64,000 bases of DNA from positions 2,852,001 through 2,916,000 of the forward strand of contig CM065648.1 in assembly GCA_033220425.1 (NCBI GenBank). Direction: 5' to 3'. Of the stretch, positions 43,536-54,058 are shown piece after piece (position 1 is the stretch's first letter; every line of letters starts with the position of its first letter). This DNA comes from Lepraria neglecta. Taxonomy: Eukaryota > Ascomycota > Lecanoromycetes > Lecanorales > Stereocaulaceae. Under the pieces are notes generated by a model that ran no database searches, had not been told where the DNA came from, and worked only from the letters and a program-made list of their open reading frames with translations. The translations under genes and the position numbers were made by a program.

Positions 43536-43858
43536 GGTAGACTCGAAGTATGAGATCGTTCAGGTCGTTTTATCATTGCTGCGGATACGTCATGTGGCCT
43601 GAGTGTTACAGAACTCTCCGAGCAGCGAGGTCGACACTATCACGCGTCATCTCTGTTACACCGCTTCATGAACGTATGCCTACTTCATTTTTCAGTACCC
43701 ATGAGGGTAACGTCTACGGTATCTAATGTAACCACTGGAAACGCTTTTTCCCGAGAAGTCCTCCCGTTCAAGATAGCCTAAGACCCAGCAACCTGATACC
43801 CCTGAATGAGACCCCACAGCGCCTTCGAAGAAAGTCTTGCAAAGCCAGCTGTCCGGAA
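43536..43858. other. Gap between transporter and monooxygenase
   Basis: 323 bases that must hold the monooxygenase promoter and the transporter's 3' end. No ORF. Confidence 0.5.
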
Positions 43859-45595
43859 TCAATATACATATCTGAACGTCTTGTTGTCCTTGTCGGTCTG
43901 ATCCTCCCACAAGTGCTGCTCGCTTTGGTCTACCGGATCCACGGAAGCCTGGACGGCGTTCTTACGCTTGTTGGCCCAAACATAGTAGGCGAAGAGAACA
44001 AGGGCTATTAATGCCCCTGCAGCCTGAGTAGCCACAACCGTGATCTTCGCTGGCTTGTATTGCCGGCGCGTCTTTGGCTTGAAAGGTTTGCGGTCCAATG
44101 ATGTTGCCGACGCTGAAGCTTCCAGAGATGAGTGCTACAGAAATGACCCGCTTTGTGTGTCCTGCAACGTTTGACGCCGTCCACTGATATATCACGATGA
44201 GCGTGGCTGTAATGGCGTTGACCAGATAGATGCCAGCGAGTTGCGCCGCACGATTGGACTTTGGGGCGAAAGACATCAGCGCGCCGCCGAGTACTCCTGG
44301 CACGCAGCACGCAACAATCCAGGCCCATCGATTTGATGTGTATCGTATGCCAAAGCCGACTATGAGAGTACTCGCAATGGACACGATACCTGATGGCATA
44401 TTGAGAAGGGCGGAGTCGGGAGGGGAGAATCCGAAAGTGTTGATCAGTGTTGCCGAATAAGTCGTGATCACGCCACTCGAGATTGAGATCTGGACACAAG
44501 AGATTAGCATTGAAAGACACTCAACGATTTCACAACCCATACCAGAATCGTCAGCAGCACCATCAGCCACAGCTGAATGTCTGTCAGAATCTCCAGGACA
44601 TGTCCGATCTTGATCCGCTTATTCTCGATGCCTGTCTGATTGACCGCAACATGCTTAAGCAGCGCAACTTTTTCGGCTTCAGACAAGAAGCGAGCCTTCA
44701 TCGGCGTATCTGGGAGAAGGAGGACGGTCGCGAAGCCAATGGTCACCGTGACCACACCTAGGACGACGACCATGACCTTCCATCCTGCGAATGACGCCGT
44801 CTTATGGACCTGCTGAAACCCGTACGATACTATTCCACCAATGATCTGTCCAAGCCCGAGTCCGGCATACCATATACTGAAACGCGGAGCCGCCTCGGAT
44901 TTTGTATACCACTGGCTGCTGATAAGCATCAGAGAAGGAGCAATTGCGGCTTCGAATATCCCCAGAAAGATCCTCGCAGCCAGGAGGGAGTGGTAGTCTT
45001 TTGCAGCAGCGGTGCAGGCCGTTGCAATTCCCCATAGGACGACATTTGCTCCTAACCATTTCGCTGGAGGAACCTTTTGCAGAATTATGCCTATATTCAG
45101 ATATCAGTTGCGATATCGAGGAGACCATTGAGTAATTTCTTGACGCACCATTGGGTATCTCAGCGATCAGGTAAGCTATGAAAAAGGCTGTGGCAGTATT
45201 CGAGAATTCATTTCCATGAAGCTTCAGCTGCTTGGTAAGGCCCATGACGGCGGCATACTGTAACTGTGATTAGGACTCATTCAATACATTCTATGGTCGG
45301 TACAGGAACCTACGTTAAGCAAAACTTTGTCAATGAATTGCATCGTATAGCAACAAAACATTATGGGCACAATCCACCAATCGATCTTCCGGCGAAGCCT
45401 CTTCAACTCCAAGGCGGACCATTGCAATGTATCATGCTCTTGCACGTACCAATAGGCCTTGTCGAGGTCTCGTACATCAGTGCCAGCCTCTCCTTCGACA
45501 TAGCCAGGTGTGTTCAAGCTGGAATTGTCGTGACTCGATGCGTCGCCGGCGGTGTCTGTTAAGGCCTTAGACTTTTCTGACTTTAAGGGATCCAT
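43859..45595 (-). CDS. MFS transporter (Dal5/allantoate permease type), frameshift near end
   Basis: Four minus-strand exons (45595-45314, 45257-45149, 45090-44543, 44489-43859) with introns of 56, 58 and 53 bases. About eleven transmembrane helices are clear. Family signs are WWIVPIMFCCYTMQFIDK at helix 1, then GLTKQLKLHGNEFSN, FLGIFEAAIAPSLMLISSQWY, ISSGVITTYSATLI and GPQTFQAKDAP. These match the anion:cation symporter group (Dal5, Tna1). Close to 44065 the frame shifts: the upstream frame runs to a stop at 43962 with unrelated residues. The shifted frame gives the expected last helix (AAGALIALVLFAYYVWANKR) and an acidic tail to 43859. Either one base is extra here or the protein really lacks its last helix. 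Everything before that point looks functional. Confidence 0.83.
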
Positions 45596-47573
45596 GGTCG
45601 ATGGACAATACGCAGGGAGAAAAGGAGGTTGGCTTGAAGCGCAGCAATGACAGGTGGGGCTGGTGTTGAGTTGCACCTTGAGACTGAAGGGACAACAATT
45701 AAAACGCTAAGAATCCAATGGGCTTGACCGTTTCCAGGATCAGCCTCTTGCATCAGTGTTCAAATTTATTTTTCGCTACGAGGAAGAAACAAACTGCAAA
45801 GAGCCCAGGGAAGATGCGTTGGAGCATGTGGGGAGTGTCTCGTGTCCCACGACATGCGACATGCGTGAAGCAGCTAGTCGTGGATGCACGAATCATGAAA
45901 ATGTAGCAATGATCGCCATGCACAGTGTTACAAGTCCTGAAAACTTCGTTCTACTGACTTCCTACATTATCGCCACTTCCAGAAAAGCGGGTCGCTCCTG
46001 CGATAGCTCTAATACTGCACCCTGTGGCACTGCTCATGATGAACACACATCGAAAGCGAAGGCGATCACTGGCGGAAACTTAGTGAGAGGTTTCGTTGAC
46101 TGAGCTGAGCTTTGACAGGATATTCCTATGAGGCTTATCTGAGCCGCTCTTTGGGCGTAAACTAATCGTGCCGTGGGAGGGACCTTCTCAATAAATCGCC
46201 GGACCTTAAGATTGTCCTAGGACTTGGTGGCATATGGTGGCCAATGCGAACGCTTCCAAGCTCGCTTCGCATGCGATGGGCTCGGGAGGCGTGAATCAAT
46301 GGGGGAAGATCATCATTAGCGCTATGGAAAGGCACAAGTGGCGCCATTTTATTGTTGATCCTGCAATAATAACCTGCTAAACAACCTGGGCTCCTGCGAA
46401 CAACTTCTAGCAGCAATCTAGCAGGCATCTAGCTCCTTCATGCCTCATTGAAAACCGGTGGAAGTGGCATACCCGTGCCGTGATTGGCGCATCAGACCCA
46501 CGCAGGCTTGTGCTGAATATCATAGTGCATGGAGACGAGACGGCTTCTGAGCCTTGAAGCCTCTTGGCTGACCCCCTTGGCTGGCCCCCTTGGCTGGCGG
46601 CACGTAATAATAATATATCGAGTTGGCGTTCCCCACATTTCGATACGCCGGCGCTAACTCTCTAGCTTAAACGCATCTAACACTGAGACATGATGAACCG
46701 TAGACCACCAGGCAAGCCTCCAGCTCTTGTATAATGATCTCCAGTTGGCAATAACAAATCCAGTTTCTTTATGCCCAAGAAAAGGAGACAGGAGGTAGCT
46801 CTGCCGTTCTTTGGGGGACATCCGATCCATCGTTCCCTAATGCCCGCAAGAGATATATAGCTAAATGAAATCGAGATGTCTCAAGCCACAAAAGCCACAA
46901 AAGCCACTCGGTCGTGGCCAACCCAATGATGGTGGCCTCCTGTGTGATCGGCCACTATACTCGGTACCATCGGCGAAAAAGATGACCAACCGAGCCAACC
47001 TTATTCGGTTGGATGCCAGACGCCCCGACCCATCAGCGATCTACGCCTCTTCTTCCGACTCGAGCATTTGGAAGATTGGAGAAAAGTGTGCAGGAACTCT
47101 CTTTGTGGGCGAAATGAACCGATGCACATCATATTATGAACCGGAGGATAGACCGGGGTTTTCTGGGGTCCCTTGGCTTCCCCATACCGTCGCTTTAAGG
47201 GGCAGTCTCCCGTGCGGTAGCCTTTTCGATCAGGGGACCAGGGGTGGACTATTCCAAACAAGACAGGTGAGCTGTGCCGAGTGGGACATGGTTGTGCACT
47301 GTCTGCCAATTCTAGGGGCCATCTTCATTGATCGTTGATCTTCATAGGTCGAAAGCTTGCGAGAACTGGCTAGTACATGTGGTGGAAAAAGCCGCTGCAG
47401 TCATATTGATTGCTTTTCGATGTGCATGGAAAGAATCTCTATTCCTGCATAATGGATAAGATTAGGCTATCGTTATATACGTTGAACACATAGAAATCGC
47501 CATGATGCCCCTTGCTGCTTAGTGATTTCTTTTCGTCATATTCGAACCTTTGCAGTCGCTTTCCGCATTCACC
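45596..47573. other. Gene-poor stretch
   Basis: 2 kb without a supported gene. A 157-residue plus ORF at 46865-47338 has no motif and poor composition. The 13-bp repeat at 46572-46597 lies here. Confidence 0.4.
46572..46597. repeat. Two perfect 13-bp tandem copies
   Basis: CCCCCTTGGCTGG occurs twice head to tail, preceded by a third, partial copy (CTCTTGGCTGA). No gene is nearby. Confidence 0.75.
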
Positions 47574-48861
47574 ATGACCTGGATCATCAATGGCACCCCA
47601 GAATTGGACCATATATCGAATTATAGGACCATTCTAGGAGTATGCATTGCTCTACCAATCTTGACAACCATCGTTGTTGGGGCTCGGGCTTATACTCGAG
47701 CTGTGCTGCTGAAAGTATTGGGACTGGATGACTGGGTTATATTCTTCTCGACGGTAAGGTTTCAGATTCCTGCTGTGAATTTGCATTTTTAGTGACTTTT
47801 GAATAGGTCTGCGGCATCATCTACGCGGCGCTATGCATAGAGCAATCGAGATGGGGCCTTGGACTCCCCATTTCGATGCGTCCTAAGCCAAATCTTGACG
47901 AGTACTCTGTGGTATGTTCATATCCAATTTCAAAGCTTGCCCGAGCTGCGAGAATGCTGATGCTCGTGGCTTAGGTAAACTTCGCTGGTCGACCCTTCTA
48001 TCAGATTGGCATTCTTGGTTTCAAAGTCGCTCTATGCTGGGCATATCTGCGGATTCTGAAGACAAGTCAGAATCCCAAATACAAAGCTTTGGTTTGGACG
48101 GTCATGATTACCTGTATCATCGGTCATGTTGCCGCAACACTGGTCCTCATCTTCCAATGCTCGCCTGTGCAAAAGTCCTGGTATCCCCAGACGCCTGGAA
48201 CTTGTCTGCCAAATGATGCGACCTTCTATGGGCTGGCCGCCGTCACGATATTCTACGACGTATTCATCTTCTTCATGCCCATCCCACTACTCCTCAACCT
48301 CAACGTCGACGCGAAAAAGAAGATGGTTCTCTGCGGTGTTTTTCTCCTAGGGCTCCTCACTACTGGCTGCTCGATCATGCGTATGTATCAGATCACCACC
48401 ATAGCCAAGACTGGCAACTCAACCATGCTCGTTCTTTGGGGCGTTGTTGAACTGAACATCGGCGTAAGTTGGCATCCTACCTCCTTCTCTTGAACACTGA
48501 CGCTGAGCATGTTATATAGATAATCCTCACCTGCATCCCTACCCTCGGCCCTCTCTTCCCCTGCTTCCACAGCTCCACTGCTGGCATCCCTTCCATCAAA
48601 AACGCCTACCAGCTTTCGTCCATACATACCCATCGAAATACAGTCAATGGCGTGACAACCACTAGCAACCTGCAGTACGACAAGTATGGCGCCTATCGGC
48701 CTGATTTTGTCAACGCAGTCAATGTCAGCGATAGCGCGAGTCAGGAGGACACGGTCAGGTTGAAGGATCCGCACTCGGAGATCTTGAAGACTACGGATAT
48801 TAGAGTTAGCGATGAATATCCGGATCGGGGTTCTCCTGGGGCTTATACAAGGACGTGGTAG
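47574..48861 (+). CDS. Fungal rhodopsin-domain integral membrane protein (second)
   Basis: Four exons (47574-47753, 47807-47911, 47975-48463, 48520-48861), introns of 53, 63 and 56 bases, 371 residues. Seven hydrophobic helices with family signatures: VLGLDDWVIF after helix 1, the W-G-L-G loop (SRWGLGLPI), FQCSPVQKSW with its conserved cysteine, and GCSIMRMYQI. NIGIILTCIPTLGPLF follows before a long cytosolic tail rich in Ser/Asp. It is the same domain family as the gene at 15047 but only distantly alike, so a recent duplicate is unlikely. No CFEM domain precedes helix 1. A leucine TTG in frame upstream is not needed; ATG 47574 fits. Confidence 0.88.
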
Positions 48862-50055
48862 ATGCCCCATGGGTCTTAGGAGACTTTGTATAATAATCAT
48901 GTGTATATGGAAGGATACTCTAAGAGGAGGGAGTTGCGGCGCAGAAGGCCTGCTGGCAAGGAAAAAGCGCCTCGACGAAAAGGTGAGATTTGCAAATAGG
49001 ATAGCCAGACATTAATTTAAATGTATTGTATATAGATAAGTGAGCCTTTTCGAATAACTAAGCGAGACGAGAGATTAGTTTGCACTATATCACCTAAGAA
49101 AGAAACAATGAACTACCTTATACATATCATTCCGCCCAGGTGCAGCAAGTGCAGTGGCAGATCCAGCTTCTTGTGCTACACGGAGCATAACATAGGTATT
49201 CCCTGCTCGATCAGAGTAAAGGACCCGCTGGCGACTGCCTTCCAGTATGCACAAAATCGGAAATTGTATCGCCTTTCTATGAACTTGCCGCATTGAGATA
49301 GAGATCTCGGGCGCATTCCATCTGCAATAGCAGACTCCCACGGTCGTGCGTTTCCAACTCTGGTGGTATTTCTGGCCTACTACAGCGTAACCGTCGCTGA
49401 GCTGTCTGGCATCCCTGAGCCAACCTGGCTGTACATAATCTGTCCGCGTTGTGTGGGTTTGAGAGCAGGCAGGTATATATGATAGCGACGAGTAGCTCGA
49501 GTGGTCACGAGGAGAGGACGGGAGGAGTAGGGTCGAAGCTAGAAGGCCATGCCGTCAATTTTGGAGACTGGTAGGGGTGGTGTTTTGAGTATGCAGATCT
49601 CTGGGTTGCTCTTCCAAGGCGTTTGAAGGGCTTCCACCGCCGTTGTCTCTGTAACGCTTGGCTCAGTGCAACGTGATATACAGCACTATGCGAGCTTAGT
49701 GTTGGATAGGCTGCCCAGCAGACCACGGACGTCTGTGGCAATTTATGAGGGCGTTGCGAAGGTCAATGTTGAAGCTCGACCGCGTCATATTCCTAACAGT
49801 CTTCACCACCGTTACCATGCATCAGAAGATCTTCGGCTGACTAATCACAACAGCGGGCAGGAGATCCTCGGTTCCAAGATATCGAGATCGTGAACCAACT
49901 TTTGTGTTTGTGTCATCGGCTGGACCAGGTTTCTTCACTTATTCTTCATCACCTTCCAAAATTCCCTTTTCTATTTATACTCTTCATCTATACGTGTTTT
50001 GACAATCTGGTGTATTTATGATCTATTTTTAGCTTAACTTTCAACCAAGATCACG
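48862..50055. other. Intergenic, promoter of the DUF726 gene
   Basis: 1.2 kb with no supported gene. The last 150 bases are T/C-rich, a typical leader. Confidence 0.45.
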
Positions 50056-53000
50056 ATGGACACAGAAGGAAAACCCACCAAATCCGCTTCGAAGAGCGGG
50101 AATGGTTCCACGGGCTCAAAGCAAGGCGATACATCTCGTCGAACTTCTCTTGCCCCACGTAAATCTTCAACCCCCGCAGCTCGTCCCTCAGCTGTAAGAG
50201 CGAAATCGTCTTCCATAGGGCCAACGAAGAACCCTCCCAAGCTGCCTCCCAAAGATGATAAAGAAGACAATTCATCACCTCAATCGAGGAAGCCTTCCCT
50301 ACCGTCCAGAAGGCCATCAGCTATGGCTCGTAAGTCATCAGCAGCTGTGCCCAAGCGAAGGCCTCCCAAGTTGCCCCCCAAAACTGATGGCGACAAGCGA
50401 CCGGCTTTGCAAGGACGTAAATCCTCAGCCGTCCTAAGAAAGGACATCCAAGCTAGAATGAAACGCATGGACTCGACAAATGGCCAAGGAGCCCCTAAAG
50501 CTGACGAGAAAGAGCAAGATCTCAAGTCTATTTTGTCAAACCCACAATGTGAAGATCTCGTCAAGCTTACCTCCAGCATCATGGATCGAATGCGGAAAAC
50601 CATTGAAGATAATTTCGATGCTGCCGCTACCCTCACAAAGATAGGTCGCGAGGGCACCGGAGAAGCTAGTCTAGAGAACCTCGACTTCGATCCAGGCACC
50701 GTGGATGTTGGGGAGTATGACAAGGAGCGAAAGCTTCGTGATGAACGGCAGAAGGAACTCTCGAAGCCAAAGATCAAGGAACTAAAGAAAGCGAACCTGA
50801 AATGGTTCGACGATTGGCGAACTGGGTTTCTTCAGCGTGTGACTGATACGGTGACGCCAGAGAAGACAGCACTACCGCGGCAGGCGCAAGTTGACGAAGT
50901 CAGAGAGGCACCAGCAGAGTCCAAGAGTCTGGACGGAGATAGACCGCCACCAAAGCTTGAGCAATTGTTTCCTCGCATTCGAACGTCGCTGACAAAATTG
51001 CCCATCAAGAGACGTGAATTCATACTTCATTCGTTCCTGTTGCTGCTCCTAAGCTTGGAGAATTACAATGCCGCGTCCCGGGTATTCCTTCTCCATTTGA
51101 CCTCAAGCCTCAAGCTTGGACTCAAGAGTCTACGCGAAGATGAGGAGAAGACGGCAAAAGGCCTTTTGCAAGCAGCCAAGCAGCTGGCCGCTAGCAAAGA
51201 GACAATACAAAAAGGCAAAGAGACTGAAGAGTCCCGCAGATGGAAGATGAGGCTAGCTACTGTCGCTGGTGCCGCTATTGTAGGAATTTCCGGAGGCTAT
51301 GCAGCTCCACTCATTGCAGCAAGTGTTGGCACTATGATGAGTGAGATGGGTCTTGGAGCTTCTGCAGCTGCAGGATACTTGGGAAGCGTTGCAGGGAACA
51401 CCTATCTAGTGGGTAGTATGTTCGGGGCCTATGGTGGCCGTATGACTGGCGAGATGATGCGCAATCTCTCGGCCGATGTTCAAGACTTTGCATTTCTGCC
51501 TGTTCATGGAGAGCGCAAGGAACACAAAGATTCCATTGAGGCGGCAACGGACAGTCGTCGCCTGCGAGTCACGATCGCCATATCCGGCTGGCTGCTTGAG
51601 AAGGAAGAAGTAGTGACCCCCTGGCGCATCCTCAGTGATAGTGCCGAAGTCTTCGCCCTGCGCTTTGAGCTAGAGACCCTTATGAAGCTTGGCCAAAGCA
51701 TCAACACCATGAATTCTAACAATGCTTACGGCTACGCCCAATCCGCATTCGCCACACGTGCGGCATACACGGAATTATCGTCTGCCATTTGGCCTCTAGC
51801 GCTAGTCAAGATTGCTCGTGTGGTTGAGAATCCCTTCAGCTTGGCTAAATCCCGTGCTGAAAAAGCTGGGAAAGTACTGGCAGAGGCGCTGATCAACCGC
51901 ACTCAGGGCGAGCGACCAGTCACCCTTGTTGGCTATTCACTCGGAGCCAGGGTGATCTGGTCTTGCCTAATAACTCTTGCCGAGCGCAAGGCATTTGGGC
52001 TTGTTGAGTCTGCTGTGTTGATTGGGTCTCCAAGCCCATCTGATATCAGTACCTGGCGCTTAATGCGCACTGCCGTCAGCGGTCGACTTGTCAACGTATA
52101 TTCAACCAACGACTACCTCCTGGCTTTCCTCCATCGAGCCTCCAGCCTTCAGTATGGCGTAGCAGGCCTGGCGGCTGTCCCGGGATTGTCAGGCGTCGAG
52201 AATTTTGACGTCTCAGACACCGTCTCGGGCCACCTACGCTATCGCTACCTTGTGGGCGCTACAATGCAGAAAATTGGGTTTGAGGGCATCGACAAAGTCG
52301 AAATTGACAGGGAAGCCGCAGCTTTCAATAAAATGGTGGAAGAAGAGAAGAAGTATAACTATGTGCAAGATGCCAAGGAGAGCGCGGGCGAGATCTACAA
52401 ACAGTACGGGAAGCGTAGCAAACAGAGGGCCGATAAAAAGATCAGCGACGCAGATGCAGACAAGCAGGCTTCAGCCATGGAAAAAGAGGTCCATCAAAAG
52501 ACACAGAAAGGGTTGATGCAATGGGCTGTAGAGCAACTATACATATCCCAGCCTTCACTTCCATCTACCAAAGATGTCAAGCGCACCCAATCGAATCCTC
52601 AGGGCACTGCTAAAGCCACGACAAAGACTGCTGACAAGACCGCGGACGCTGCCACTAAATCAGTTTACCAGCGTGCCAAAGACGCAGTGTATCTCACTCG
52701 CTCTGGTGGATCCGAAGGTCAGGAGGCTGCAAAGGGTAGAGTTACCGAAGCGCAGATTACCGCCTCGTCTGCGGCTCCTAGTTCATACCTCACGACTGCT
52801 GCAGGATATATACCCACAGGCTACATCCCCAGTTTTAGAGCCACTGGGGGCGCCAGCAATACTGCCGATGTGAAAGGCAAGCAGGCGACAAAGCAGGCAT
52901 CAGGGGCCACTGAGAAGAAGAAGCTTAGCATTGGAGATCGCAAGCCCAGTAAGCAGAAGCCTGACAAGCCAAAAATGCAAAAGAGCGCTAGCACGCAGAA

Positions 53001-53595
53001 GAAACTCGAAGGCGCAGAGAATGGTCCTGCCAAAGAAACTACCAATGCCCAAGGAAAGAGCGATGGGAAACAGGTGGGTGCTGGCGCAGGAGACGAACCT
53101 GCTTCAGCAATGGATAAGCCGGAGGAAGTCCCTGACGCCTCTAAATCAGCTGAGGATGCGACTACTGATGTGCCAAAAGATGCGAAGGAGTCAGGGGGGA
53201 AGTCGGCCGAGAAAGCTCCAGAATCTGGCGGCATGTCGAGCTACATCCCCTCTTTTGGCTTTGGGTCGGCATCGAAGAGCTCCAAAGAATCAATTCCAGA
53301 AATAACGCCGACCACGTCTGATGACCCCGATCCTCTAGAAGTTGGTGATGACAAACCTGCAGATGATTCAACGGAGTCAGCCAAAAAGTCGGCGGAAGAC
53401 ACCCCTCGCAATGAGGAAGGAAGCAAAACTCCCAAAGAGAGGGCTTCTGGTTATGGTTCATACATCCCCTCCTTTGGCTTCGGTGGTTCTTCCGCCACTA
53501 AAGCCAAAGATGTTGGGGCGGAGGAGAGTAGTAAGAAAGGGGAGGCGAATAAGGATGCAAAGAAAACGGGCTTGGAGGACCCGTTTGTGGACTGA
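50056..53595 (+). CDS. DUF726/TMCO4-like protein with lipase-type elbow
   Basis: One uninterrupted frame of 1,179 residues. The first 150 are basic and low-complexity, with repeated PKLPPK and RKSS motifs. Residues about 300-480 are helical and include a glycine-rich hydrophobic pair (VAGAAIVGISGGYAAPLIAA and SMFGAYGGRMTGEMM) that likely enters a membrane. The alpha/beta-hydrolase part carries LVGYSLGARVIW (Ser near 627), then LIGSPSPS, VNVYSTNDYLLAFLHR and a histidine in VSGHLRYRYL near 725. These are hallmarks of the DUF726 family (yeast Mil1/Yfl034w and human TMCO4). A long Lys/Ala/Glu-rich C-terminal region contains three YIPSF motifs. The yeast relative is linked to vesicle adaptors and lipid handling; no substrate is assigned here. 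Confidence 0.88.
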   Translation: MDTEGKPTKSASKSGNGSTGSKQGDTSRRTSLAPRKSSTPAARPSAVRAKSSSIGPTKNPPKLPPKDDKEDNSSPQSRKPSLPSRRPSAMARKSSAAVPKRRPPKLPPKTDGDKRPALQGRKSSAVLRKDIQARMKRMDSTNGQGAPKADEKEQDLKSILSNPQCEDLVKLTSSIMDRMRKTIEDNFDAAATLTKIGREGTGEASLENLDFDPGTVDVGEYDKERKLRDERQKELSKPKIKELKKANLKWFDDWRTGFLQRVTDTVTPEKTALPRQAQVDEVREAPAESKSLDGDRPPPKLEQLFPRIRTSLTKLPIKRREFILHSFLLLLLSLENYNAASRVFLLHLTSSLKLGLKSLREDEEKTAKGLLQAAKQLAASKETIQKGKETEESRRWKMRLATVAGAAIVGISGGYAAPLIAASVGTMMSEMGLGASAAAGYLGSVAGNTYLVGSMFGAYGGRMTGEMMRNLSADVQDFAFLPVHGERKEHKDSIEAATDSRRLRVTIAISGWLLEKEEVVTPWRILSDSAEVFALRFELETLMKLGQSINTMNSNNAYGYAQSAFATRAAYTELSSAIWPLALVKIARVVENPFSLAKSRAEKAGKVLAEALINRTQGERPVTLVGYSLGARVIWSCLITLAERKAFGLVESAVLIGSPSPSDISTWRLMRTAVSGRLVNVYSTNDYLLAFLHRASSLQYGVAGLAAVPGLSGVENFDVSDTVSGHLRYRYLVGATMQKIGFEGIDKVEIDREAAAFNKMVEEEKKYNYVQDAKESAGEIYKQYGKRSKQRADKKISDADADKQASAMEKEVHQKTQKGLMQWAVEQLYISQPSLPSTKDVKRTQSNPQGTAKATTKTADKTADAATKSVYQRAKDAVYLTRSGGSEGQEAAKGRVTEAQITASSAAPSSYLTTAAGYIPTGYIPSFRATGGASNTADVKGKQATKQASGATEKKKLSIGDRKPSKQKPDKPKMQKSASTQKKLEGAENGPAKETTNAQGKSDGKQVGAGAGDEPASAMDKPEEVPDASKSAEDATTDVPKDAKESGGKSAEKAPESGGMSSYIPSFGFGSASKSSKESIPEITPTTSDDPDPLEVGDDKPADDSTESAKKSAEDTPRNEEGSKTPKERASGYGSYIPSFGFGGSSATKAKDVGAEESSKKGEANKDAKKTGLEDPFVD

Positions 53596-54058
53596 TTCCT
53601 CTCAAGCGTCTAGGCCGTTGTTGCCTGCCTTCTCACCCATGGGATTTTGTGCTTTGGGTGATGAGCGCTCGGAATTGAAACGCCAATGCTAGCATACTAT
53701 TTACTGGGTTTGGCGGCGTGTCTAGACTCGCTGCGCCTTGTACTAGGTTCACGCCTACTCTCCTAGGCGCTTGGTTCGAGACAAAATGTAACATCATTGA
53801 TTTGGGCACGGGTCTTCGTATCGCTGCCACGTGGCATCAGTATTGCCTAGGTGTTTTGCAGAGAACGCCGTCGTTGCTGCCTGAATCATCCGTACCTAGG
53901 TAAGCACTTGTGAGCTTGCATGGGAATCCTTCAGATTCCTTCAGTCCAAATTTTTCAGACTAGCAGCGAGGGGTAAGACCTCCCTTCTCGATACGAAAGC
54001 ATGAGCTCCTGGTGACATCGAATTTACTGCACCTACGATACAGCTTTCATCATCAGTA
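53596..54058. other. Intergenic
   Basis: 3' flank of the DUF726 gene and promoter of the P450 locus. No feature recognised. Confidence 0.5.

Noticed and set aside
46865-47338. 157-codon plus-strand ORF
   Set aside because: Low-quality composition, no homology that I can recall, and no gene signals around it.
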